Source: Nymphaea colorata (lineage: Eukaryota > Streptophyta > Magnoliopsida > Nymphaeales > Nymphaeaceae). Taken from it: a DNA stretch of 64,000 nt. Numbering within the stretch: the stretch's first letter is position 1; each line of letters begins with the position of its first letter. This document shows positions 1 to 11,400 of the stretch, one piece after another. The translations under genes were made by a program, and so were the position numbers. The notes under the pieces are model-generated. The model searched no databases. It had not been told where the DNA came from and worked only from the letters and a program-made list of their open reading frames with translations. The stretch is from contig NC_045138.2 in the NCBI RefSeq assembly GCF_008831285.2, forward strand, positions 15,140,571-15,204,570. The letters run 5' to 3'.

Positions 1-2523
1 TCACGCATGGGTACAAGATGGAAGGAAGGGGCAGTTTTAACGGATTATTCTCTGGTGTACGAAGCGAAAGGACGGGAAAGGCGGCATCTCATGGGCTTAG
101 AATTAATGAGGGCATTTCGGTAAATGAAAGAAGTCCGAGCATCCCATAATTAGGAAGAGGGGCGGATCGGCATCTCGGATTCGTGTTTGCAAGGCGACGG
201 CGGGACAGTTGGCCGAGGGTCAGATCCGGATCCTGATGTTTGATTGAAACCTTTGGGGTCCAATCCGTAATCATCATCACAGGATCTCCATGGACTTGGG
301 CAGAGATAAAATTAAACAAGATGGGAGGCGCGTCAGCGGGGGAGGGAGAATGTGACGGCTACCGAGTTCGGATCGAACTGAATCCGAAATCCTATCTTAA
401 AGATTGGTTCACATCAGTAGAATCTGCCTTAAAAAAAAAGTGAATATGTTTATGGGACAGTAATTTTAGTGTTTCGTGAATTTATTTCAGAATATCAACC
501 TTGAATGAGATATTGTGAGAGTGTACCGTGAATGTAATCAAAGATATGTTCATTTGATACTAGTTTTAATGTTTTATGAATCTATCTTATTCTTACATAA
601 AACACACTCATAAGTTCTTCCTGCCAAACGGCTTCTACTTGGAGGCAGCGATCAACTTCGTCGTCGTCTTCTCTTTATCCTCTTTATTAGTTCAACGTAT
701 CATGCATTGAGCAGCTGCTTTGTGGTGGTAATCATTTGCTGCCGATATCTTTTTCTCGAAATCGATTCCCTTTGAGAACCTATCTCGGAATAGCTGTCCA
801 TGTCTAAATTGATCGGTGGTGGATTGCATTGAATGGCGTGGTGCCAAGCGCTGGGCTTTGGATTTAAATACCTTGATTTATCTCCATCTGATTCGTATTG
901 CCAGTTTTTCCCTTCTTTTTAACGCGATTCGATTCAGAAAGTACTGTTCCCCAAACCTTGCCAGTTGCATGAACAGTTCCCAGACGACTTTGTGAAGACA
1001 CCATCGTTTCGTGGTAACAAGAGGTTGATGAAGCTCTTTCTCTTTCTTTACCTCTAAGATCTACAGAACTTACTACTTTCTTCGACCAGAGTCTGTCATC
1101 TTTTGTAGTCTAAAGAAATAATAAAGATGATAATTGAATTGATGACTAGAACCTCTCATACTCAACCGATTGCAGAAGAACGAGCGAGCTGTCAAAAAAT
1201 TTAGCTTTGAATGAATGGCAACGAATCAATTTTTATTTTCTATCTTTTAAAATATTTTTATTTTCTTTATCTTCAAAACAAGGTTAAATATTCTTTTTCT
1301 TTTCTTTTATTTTTTTTTTGTGTTGCGAGTAGACCTGAGCAACGGGTTGGGTACCCATGGAGTAACCGAGTACTCGGCCCGGTAGGATCTGGGCCTGATG
1401 TACGGCTTGGCCCAGCCCGATCTAACCCGTTTATAATTAAAAAAATAATTTTCTAATTTTTTTAAAATTTAGTAATACTTATTTTATTAGTAAAAATATA
1501 TTTTATATTAATAAAAATTTATTTTATAATTAAAAAATATTTTTTATTACCAAACAAACCGGGCCGAGCCGGGTCGGGGTCGGGCCGTGGCCGGGACCCG
1601 AGCTATCGGGCCAGGTTTCGAGACCGACGAGCCGACCGGGGCAGGGTTTTACAAGGCCGAGCGGCCAGGCCCGACCGGTTGCCCAGGTGCAATGGCAAGT
1701 AAACTTGAATGAATGGGGACCAATCAATATTTTTTTTTTCTATCTTCTAAAATATTTTTTTGTTTTTTATAGATTTTCAACCGATTCAACTAAATCGAAT
1801 TTTCAACAAAATCAATGACGACAAGTCAGAAAGGAAAAGGACCCTTTGACACCAACTTAGGATGAAGGAGGATAAGAATACCGTGTAAGAAACACTGTTG
1901 TCTTCACAAAAACAAATATACATTATTATAATTAAAAATAAATGAAGAGAATGCCCCTGGATAACGAACAGTCATAAACCACAAATAGTGCTTAACATGT
2001 TTGTAGACCCGTAGATTTTTTTAGCGGTTGTTTAAAGTGGATTCCACTTGCTTTTCAACTATTTTTCTCTTAAGAAAAAGAATCCAATTAAGGGCTTATC
2101 TTTCATGTACAGTCTCAAAACGGGTCGTATATGTCTGAATTTCATCGCCTGTTTCTGCTTCAAAACTATGTTAAATATTCATTTATGCAGAATAAATGGA
2201 TGGTGGTATTTGTCTCAATTATATAAAAGTGAACATGCATTCTTCAGTTTGAAAGGAAAATGTGATAGGATACAAAATTTTCGATTTGCCAAATTAATGG
2301 CATTTCAGGCTTTGATTAGGTTAGGTAGTTGTCTGTCAAACTGCTTTCAGATATTTAAAAATTCAAAAATGTGAGGCCGTTTTGAAAAAAGTCGACCGGT
2401 ACATGATATTTCCTTTCTATTATTCACGTAATTAGCACTACAGGTTAGAAAAACAGAGCTTCTTAATCTGATTACATCAACATTAAGGATGGAAATTTAT
2501 AGTGAAGAAACGCTTAACCATGC
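1..2523. other. Intergenic DNA, no supported gene
   Basis: No reading frame here resembles a known protein. The stretch is mostly AT-rich and holds one composite element at about 1331-1690 (listed separately), flanked by a pair of diverged direct repeats of about 90 bases near 1208-1300 and 1709-1800. The last part presumably contains the promoter and 5' leader of the LEA2 gene, but I see no convincing TATA box that fixes its start. Confidence 0.5.
1331..1690. mobile_element. GC-arm/AT-core non-autonomous element (putative)
   Basis: Two GC-rich arms of about 110-140 bases, full of CGGGCC-like words, enclose an AT-rich core of about 130 bases with TATAATTA. The two ends are imperfect inverted repeats: ACCTGAGCAACGGGTTGGG on the left against ACCTGGGCAACCGGTCGGG read inward from the right. 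A second element with the same plan and almost the same length sits at 13746-14099. This fits a short non-autonomous DNA transposon. I could not define a clean target-site duplication, and no transposase is present. Confidence 0.45.
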
Positions 2524-2847
2524 TTGCTTCTTCCTGGGGAGAGAATCCTGCTTCGGGCGATGGTTACTTGTGAAACAAGGTGCCATAATCAACCTGTGGA
2601 TTATATGTCACACTACATCGATAGATTCCATCATCTTCTTTGTCAGCCAGAATTGACGTCTTCAGTATACCAGCGAACTATGCCATATGATTTCAGAAAT
2701 CCTGCACTTCCAAACCATGTGCTCCCTTTCTTCCCAAAGCCAACTTATGGTGTCGCCTTTCATTTTAATTCTCCTCCACACCACCCTTTCTGTCCATACC
2801 CATCTCATTCCTTCCAAATATTTCTCCTCTTGGTTTCCAAAAGCTTC

Positions 2848-3678
2848 ATGCCATTTGAACAAGGGCAGATCCAGAAGCAAGCGAACAGCCCGATGAAGCA
2901 GAGCAGCAGCCCACTGCAAGGTACTGTAATCTCTGCCGGCCAACAGCACAACCATCAAGTGTACCGTGATCCCTGTGTTGACTACGATGTTGAATCCAAC
3001 AGCAGCCATGGCCGCATCCTCAGCCTCTTGCTCAAGTTTGTCATTGCCTTCTCTGTCATCCTCTGCTTTAGTGATCTGATTGGCCTGTTCCTTCTCAAAC
3101 CAGCCATGGTTGAGGTCAGGTTTGAGAAGGCATCACTAACAAAGTTCAGCTTCACCAACAAGAACATCCTGAATTTCGATCTTGCGTTGGATGTTAGAGT
3201 GAGGAACCCCAACAAGAAAATTGGCATCTATTATGAAAGCCTTGAAGCAGTTGCATTCTACGAGGGCGAGCGGCTCGGGGCGGTTTCGGTGCCGAGTTTC
3301 TACCAAGAGCCCGAAAACACGACGTATGTTCACCCTGTATTTCGGGGCCAATTCCCGGCCGGTCGCGGTTATGGCGTTTTCCGGGATTATATTTTAGGGA
3401 GACATCAAGGTTGGTTTGAAGCTGAGGTTAAGTTTTTCACCAAGTTGTGGCTGAAGATAGGGCCTCTGAATGGAGAGAGATATGAACCAGAGTTCACTTG
3501 CCCTTTGTTGGTTCGTTTGGGCTCTGTAACTCCATTAAGAAATGCAGAGCTCAAATGGTCAAGATGTGAGGCTGAATTTCACCCTCTGAGTTTTTCCCCG
3601 CAGATTCTAAATTATGTCGTCCCCTTCACTTTGGTTGTATTATATTTGTTGGTACTAGTTTTTGTACATTTTGTCTGA
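2848..3678 (+). CDS. LEA2-domain NDR1/HIN1-like (NHL) membrane protein
   Basis: An open frame ending at 3678 encodes an NHL-type protein. Counting from the ATG at 2848 (276 aa), the order is: a polar Gln/Ser-rich N-terminus, one strong membrane segment at about residues 57-83, then a LEA2 domain with the family signature NPNKKIGIYY at 120-129 and the later FYEGERLG motif. Family members are plasma-membrane proteins linked to defence and stress responses. The frame stays open upstream to an ATG at 2560, which would add 96 residues rich in His, Pro and Phe, so the start is uncertain; 2848 gives a length closer to the family. After the usual Cys-containing LEA2 end there is an unusual hydrophobic tail at about 253-276. 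No introns. The family assignment is firm; the exact role is unknown. Confidence 0.82.
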   Translation: MPFEQGQIQKQANSPMKQSSSPLQGTVISAGQQHNHQVYRDPCVDYDVESNSSHGRILSLLLKFVIAFSVILCFSDLIGLFLLKPAMVEVRFEKASLTKFSFTNKNILNFDLALDVRVRNPNKKIGIYYESLEAVAFYEGERLGAVSVPSFYQEPENTTYVHPVFRGQFPAGRGYGVFRDYILGRHQGWFEAEVKFFTKLWLKIGPLNGERYEPEFTCPLLVRLGSVTPLRNAELKWSRCEAEFHPLSFSPQILNYVVPFTLVVLYLLVLVFVHFV

Positions 3679-6600
3679 TTCAGTTTTTGAGCAAAAACGA
3701 AACTGCTTATGTCGCTAAAGATAGAGTTTTCCTGACAATGGTTCGTCCGCTTTTCTTATTTCCTGTCAATGGTTCGTCTTCCTTTCTTAATGCAAGAAAA
3801 GCAAACACGACGAAGACAAATGATGAAAAATGCTACTTCTTTTGAATAATGTGCTGTTTATGGCCTTCGGCTTCTTCTTTTGTTCTGTTTATTCTTTGGT
3901 AAGAAACTCTGTTTATTCTTTTGGCAAGAAACTCTGGTTATTCTTTGGAAGATACTGTAAACGGCTGTTCTTCTCAACAGAAGAATGGGGAATCTATCCA
4001 AGTGGGTGAGTTTTGAATGTAAACTGCCAAGGAAGATGAAGAAACTTCTGGTCCAAATAAACAGAGATGGATCAAATGCCCATTCTCTTCACACTTGAGG
4101 TTCATTTTATGTTTAGTACTTTGAACTGCAACCCATTTAAACTGATCAGGAACAAAACTAGCACAACTGGAAAGAAACCATTTGGATACACTTATAGGGC
4201 CGCAAGCATGTCAGATGCAGATCAGAACCAAGCTACCAAAGAGAGCTCTCAAGTGGCAAAGCAGCTCTAACTTAATTTGTTCAATATCAGGTCCTTACAT
4301 GAACTGAATCCAAACTAGTTAGGTTTTTCTGTTTTCTTCTCCGATTTCTGATTTTTATTCGAAGACATAATTTTAAGGAGTGGCAGAGCCATAAATCTCT
4401 AAAAGAATGATAATAATAATAAATTAAGTTTTTATGTATAAATAAATCAAATTCTATGAACAGCCGCAATGTAGCTCCGCCATTGGTTTAGAGTTTTTGG
4501 GTTCGTCATCTGTGATGCAACCAATGGGTTCATTGTGTACGATCAACCAAAACGAATTCTCTTCATTGAGAGAATAAATCAACGGTTGACACTTTAAATA
4601 TCGCCGTTTTGGAAATATGGAAGTTTTATATAAATTACTATGGGCCATATGATCGAATTAATGAAGTTCACGTGCTATCGTCATTTAAAAAAAAATAATC
4701 CTCTAAAAGGACAGATAACAACATGACATTTGGCTTCGTGATTTTTTTTTTTTTAAATGGGCACTTGGTTGTCGAGTCAACCGATTATATCTGAAGATAT
4801 TTTTCAGTTTCCTGCTTCTCATACTGTGGGTGATATAGTTAGGGACGTACAAGTATATCGTACTACTATCACGATTTTGAATCCGTTTAGTCGAATCCAG
4901 GAAGGAAATTTGAGTCTGAGTAATAATCCAAATAATATCCAACTAAAATTCGATAAAGATCTAGATAGATAGATTAATGGCAGATCTTATGCCAGCCTAA
5001 TCAAAATCCGTGTTTTAAATCATATTCAGTTGCATAGAATCCATATAATTAATTGTGAGGGGATTGTATCATATTTAAGCGAAGACCAACATGAAGTTTG
5101 AAGACGAACAAGTTCTCGGGTAGAATTATTTGTGAATTGTTGGTTCCATTGGCTGCTGGAGAAGATGGTTTTAGCAGAACCAAGTGCGATCTTCACGTTC
5201 TGTAACTGTGGTGTTTGTTCTTCTGCTTTTTTTTTTTTTTCCATCTGTTCTTTGTCAGATATGCTATTTTCCATTGAACCAGTGGGGTTGAAAGCCCAAA
5301 AGGGCCGATCAAAGCTGTCATGTTCAGGCACTGGTGTCCATCACATGGGTTTTGCAAATTCCCTGCCTAAGCTAAGAATTCTTTTTCTACCTTCTCTTCA
5401 CCTTTTTCTGTGTCGACTTCCAGAATTTGCGTATGTGGAAATTGCGAGTTCATGATATAAAATTATCAAGTCATTGATTATAAATCCTATCTGCTTTGCT
5501 CTCTTGAGGGAGAGACAAAGAGAGAGAGTTAGAAAACGAGTTTTGTTCTTCAAAAAAACTTAAAATACTCGATAAAGACTTCATATCCTTAGACAGTTAA
5601 TATCCCAGTAGCTTTGCTCCGTTTATACATAGTTCCTGCGAAAGAAACGCATATCTTTCCAGACAACCTGGCTTTGTATAGTTAAGAAACGAGTTTTTTC
5701 TTTGAGTAAAATAAGAAAGGTAGTCAACAAGGACTTTATGCATATATAAAAAATACGAATGAATTGACGCAATGACAAGTCATCGTCAATGGAAAAAGAT
5801 ATACGCAGATTTCTTTTCCAAGGCCGACCTCTTGTTACAAGCCAGGATTTACACCTTTGGGACTCGATGTACAGTGAGGAGTTTGAATGCTTCAAGGCAA
5901 AAACAATATTAAATGCAATTCAACATAAAATTCGGTGGAATCATCCAAGGGAAAATTGGTGGTGGTGTTTTATTCATGAGAATTTTACCTAAAAACCAAC
6001 GTTTCCTTCGTTGGCATGATCCAATAGCAATCTGTCTTTCACATTCTTGACCTTCCCACAGAGAAGGCAGGGTCATCCCTTTTGCAAATTGTGAAGGGGA
6101 CAAATTTTGGCCAAGGATTTAGATCCATATTCATGAGAGAAGCATCTGCTTGATAATGCATTCACTTTCTTTTCGAATGGCAGGTCTACAAAATTGTAAT
6201 GGCATTGGATATCAGTTTCTTCATGTTCTACTACATAACAACAACAATAATAATAAGTCTTACCAATTTTTTCCAAGCCTTATGTCTAAAGATTTTAATT
6301 TTCAACTTCGCGCTATTGATGAATTACTCTCTTTCCTTTGGGTGCGCCGGAGCTGCCTGAATATGGGCTGAAGCCGTGTCTCCTCTCTGCTTGAGGAGTA
6401 CAGGATAGCTTTGGGATCTCAGGTGGACTATGGCGCCTTTATCAACTTGAGTGCTGGGTGCTGCAACTATTTGCACTCCTCAGAAATCAAACCTGGTTAT
6501 ATGCGCTATAAATTTGTATGCCAGTTAATGATTAAAATATCCTTATTAAAAATGAAATTTTTTTGTAAAGATAAATTGAAAATTAAAAAAAAAAAAGTAA

Positions 6601-8433
6601 AAAGATTATAAAAGACCTTTCTTTTTAATAAATTACCAAACTATCCTTCCTTCCTCTAACAGTACTGTGCGCGCTGCACACACGACTATCTCTCTTGCGA
6701 AATAGCATGGAATTGATGACGCGCGCCTTATATGTGCTGCCACACCCGTTAGGGCATTACTCCCTTTCCTTTACAAAAATAAGATCACTAAAGCAAATGT
6801 TGCCTACGCTCCATCGCAGAGTATACCCTTAACAAGGCATGTCTATGTCAAGTTACTGAGATCTAATTATGAAAATCTAGCTCTTAGCAATTTCTGCAAC
6901 CTTTACTATAGGAATTAAATTGTGCTTGACTATCTCTACTACTTCGCATGAACTCGGGGTAAAAGTTTTGTAAGTAGTCATGTTGTTAATGCAATTCCCT
7001 ATTATATAAGTTGTCTAATTCGTTTTTACATAGTTGACACTATCCATAACCTCTAACTTAACACCAAAGAAGAGTTCAATCCGATTTTTTTTAATCTGTT
7101 ATCCCGTTGATCATAGTTTGGCATTAGAATATATTTATTGAAAGATCAAGGATTTGAAGAAGAAAGTCATTTGCCATCCCGGTGTTTAACTTTAATTGCC
7201 TAGTTCACAACTTTGCAGACTTGAGTGATTTTTGAATCGTCGGGAAGCTAACATATTTGCGTTAAAACTTTAGTTTAAAGCTGAAGATAAATTAGAGTTA
7301 AATGTGTGGTAAAGAGGAGAGTGGATTTTCTACTGGCTTTTGGACTCAACTAAATTTGCGGGGCTCCCGTGCCGGGCCGTTGTAAAATGGGAATGCCTAA
7401 AATTGATCATCACAAGATCTTTGGCCATCTCGGGAAGGATCAAAGTGGTCTTATGAGCATAAATTCGTAGTGGTTACATAAATATATGGATTCTACTCCC
7501 GAGAAGGGGTTTGGGGGTGTTTAGTATTGGCGAATCATGGAATTTAGGAAGGATTGATAGTAGTCAGTTAGATAATGATTTAACATCGAAGACTGATATG
7601 ATGACTTATGCCTTCTGGTCTGGTATAATGGCACGTAGTTGGTACACATTTTTTATAGGCGCTACTGGCATTGAAAGATGTTGATATTGGGTTGAGGGGC
7701 ACTGAATGTGGTTTGCGCATCTCCATATAACTGAAATTGTACATGAACCACCATTTTCTGCCAATCATTTACAAAATCGTCTCCATACAGTCAATCAATA
7801 CCATTTAAGATGTATGAATAGAGACTTGAATCGTTCAAATTTGATGAGAAACGCAGATTTCATGAATGTTTAAACTTTAAATACAGAAGCATCGAACCAC
7901 TGATGTTGTTCGCTCGCGCAGAGGAATCTGACGATCTACAGGTCAGTTCTTGTGCGATCAGGCAGTTGGATTGTGTCTATGTTTTTAGAATTCGTGGAAA
8001 AGCTTCAAGCAGTGAAAGTGGCTAATTGTACACACGGCTGCTCACAGCTCAGCTGAGTTCTCTTTCTATTATGAAAGTGGACTTATGTTGGTGAAAAAGC
8101 TCGGACTTCAGATGTGACTCCTGGTTTCAGGTTAGTTTTTGTTACATTGTCAGATCCTCTGTCAAAAGTTGAACTGAAAATGCCTGTAAGGCACCAAAAC
8201 TTTCCTTGGTTAACAGAAGCTCACAACATACACACAAAAAAGCCAGAACAATTAAAAAAAAAAAGCAAAAATTATTCATGGTATGGTCCAGCACTACAAT
8301 GAATCATGAAAACTACACAAAGAAAGCACAATCCGCATATGCTGCAACACAATGCCATGTAAGAGAATACATACAATTTTACAGCTTAATATGCTTGCGT
8401 AGTCCCAAGCTCATGTCCCACCCATCACATTGA
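3679..8433. other. Intergenic DNA, no supported gene
   Basis: This 4.7 kb gap holds only short frames without family resemblance. The first part should contain the 3' UTR of the LEA2 gene, which includes a short tandem repeat near 3884-3952. The end next to 8434 should contain the 3' UTR of the minus-strand oxidoreductase. Otherwise it is AT-rich with homopolymer runs, and I recognise nothing in it. Confidence 0.45.
3884..3952. repeat. About 24 bp tandem repeat, just under 3 copies
   Basis: The word AAGAAACTCTG(T/G)TTATTCTTT with a short spacer is repeated nearly three times head to tail, about 200 bases after the LEA2 stop codon, so it probably lies in the 3' UTR. Confidence 0.6.
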
Positions 8434-11400
8434 TCACGAGCTTGAAGGATCCAAACCCAACTCTTTTCTGGTTTTTCCGACAAATAAATCCTTAGATTTA
8501 TAATATCCTGGAATGTACCCAACGGTTGTAAGGAAAGGTAACTGAGCAATAGCTTGTTTCCTCCCAAGGGACACAATGGCATTTGCCGAACCCTGTTTGT
8601 ATCGGTAGAGTTCACTTTCACTTCTTCCCTCCAGCAGCAGTTTCAGGTTCTTGGCAGCCAGCAATGCATGCTTGCGAGCAATGTATCCTTGCTTCATTTC
8701 CTGTGTGATACAAGCAAATGTCAAAGATTTTGATTTAGCTATGAGCCAGGCGTCCGATTTCACTATGAACCGTGCAAATTTTCCCTGCCGTTTTCTTTCT
8801 TCCCTTTCCCTTTCAGGACTAGACTATGCACAGAAACAACTGTCAAGCTCATGGGGTTATTCAGCAAGTTTCCAAGTACCAAAACATGCTGCCTAAAAGT
8901 AAAAAAATAAACATTACTAAGAAGTATTTCCGGCGACAACATTTTATATCATCAGATGTTGTTGAAGCAAAAATTGAAAGGTTATAGGTTGTTGTAGCCT
9001 AAGAAGCCATAGTAAGGTTTGCCAAATGACGAAGTGTGAAAATGCGTGCCAGTGCGCGTGACGTCCATAATTTACTAACTGTATGTTCACCGTACCACTG
9101 GCAAACATGAGAACATGGTCATATCGTGAACTATAACCTATTTGTGCTTGAATAAACCCTTGGATAGCTCACGTGATGGACTGCTTTGTACTTGTGAGAA
9201 GGAAGACTAGATCGGGTGAATGAAACGTAAATGAAATAGGCAGACCTGAAATTTATGAGGCTATAAGGTGTAAACATTCGAATCAAAGAATGGAATAGGG
9301 CGGTGTGGATGAATGATGCAATTTCTATAGCTAAATGGTTCGTATTTTTGGCATGTAGGGGCATAATCTTGACCTTGGAGGGGCTCCAACGTTTTAGTCT
9401 TGCCGTGGCCAATCGCTGCATTTTGTTAAAATCGAAGGGGAGTTTGTTTCTTTATCTGGCTTGTTTCTGTCAGGCAGCCAAAACAATATAGAAGTTTATG
9501 GGTGATAAATACAAACACTTCTACGCCCGATGCTGTCGATTAAGAGCTAATGGAGATTTGGTCGAGTGCATCATTTCCCAGGGCACTAATGTGTTGGAAA
9601 GCTTTTATTTCCCCACGTTATTTGGAAGATCTGGCCGTACAGGAACTCGCTCCTTTTGTGATAGGAACCAGTATGTAGTGGATAATAAGTACTTTTGGGT
9701 CACATAAGGAGTACAAACATTAGTCCATGTGTTTAAATGCATGCATGACGAGCATATTTTGGATGTGTAGACCTGTTACCAATATGCATATTTATTTTAA
9801 TGCTCACTGGTCTAACATTATCTTATACTCATAGCGTCTGAGATGATGATAAAAAGTAATACGAAATAATGATTAGGTATAAAATAATATGTATAAGATA
9901 AATGATAAAAAGTAATACGAAATAATGATTAGGTATAAAATAATATGTATAAGATAACAAAAGATGGATGAGATAACACTAAACAAAAGGTATAAGATAA
10001 CAAAAGAAGTATGAAATAATGATAGATGTATGAGATAATGTTAAACAAATGTATAAAATGTATAAGATAATGTTATGAGCAGGACAAAAAAATAAAAACA
10101 TTTTTTCGTTGTTCATTGGATTATATTAGTCATAATGATATGCATAATCCATTTTTTTGCAGTTTTCTGTTATCTCTACAAAAAATTCCTTTTGAAACAT
10201 GTTTATTGTTATTAAAATGACCCATGAAAAATTCATATAACCAACTTCATTTTTTTTCACCCTCTCAATGTTCAATGAAAAGTCAAAGATAATAATTACC
10301 CGGATATCGGTGATGTCTCCAATAGCAAATATGTTTTTCTTGCCCGCAACTCTTAAGTGTTCATCAACCATCAACTGCCCGCGCTCGTTCAGACAGTCCT
10401 GTAATATACCGTCTGTTAACCACGAAGACCCGAGGCCCTTCCCAATGCAATTGAACCAGCAGTCTACCCTAACTTTAACACCTTCACTTGTAACAAATTC
10501 GGTTTGCGCATCATCAAGCTGCTCTAAACGTATCTCTTGGTTAAATAAAACCTGCACTTTCCTTGACGTCAGCCAGGCCAACGCTTTCTCTGAAGCCTTT
10601 GGGCCAATAAATTCCAGTAGTCTATATCCTTTATGAACTATAGTAATGTGCTTCTCCGGGAAGTCAACGGCAATCTCAGCGGCGAGTTCCACACCAGTCG
10701 GCCCACCACCAACAATCAAAATAGAGCTTGATGCTCTGATCTTTTCATAGGCTGCCATAGGGACATAGAAAAGGTTCATAATTACCATACGAATAGAGCC
10801 ACAAAATTCAGGTAAAATTATAAATTTGATTCATTAAACTATAGAAAAGGAATATAGACCCATTGAAAAGGATAGATCAAAGACAATTTTCTTGGGGTTT
10901 TGATTTCATAACAGTCATGAGATTCTGAGAAGGCTCTAGCCCTTTATGAAGAAGCATATCAATATTTTTAAAACAGAAAATGGCATACAACGACAGTGGA
11001 ACAACAACCTATAGTACAAACCTGTTCAGCTAGCTCTCAAGTCAATCGACGCTTTCGGGTAATAAACTGTCTTGTTTTTACCGTATGTATGACTAAGGCA
11101 GTAAGTAGACAAGTATTATGGCATCCATCATGTTAAACACTATGAGTATATTATTTTAAGACTCGTGTTTTACCATTCAACGTGCAAAGGTATACTACTA
11201 GCCCTTGTTTTTACAGTAGAAACGTAAGAGGAATCTCACAGTGCAATTCATATTTTGGTTTTCTTGATGTATTGGAGGTGAAAGCAAATGCCATAATATG
11301 CGAAAATAGTTCATTTCAAATAGATCGATCTATAATATTCACTATGAGCCCGTTTCATCTAATCATTCTCAAGGTAAGGTAAGCTCCATGAAAAGGTATA

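Noticed and set aside
1530-1727. Minus-strand Gly/Pro-rich frame
   Set aside because: It is simply the GC-rich arm of the putative transposon, with no start context and no homology.
5789-5992. Short frame vaguely like a retroelement reverse-transcriptase tail
   Set aside because: One loosely similar motif over a few residues, with no further retroelement sequence around it.
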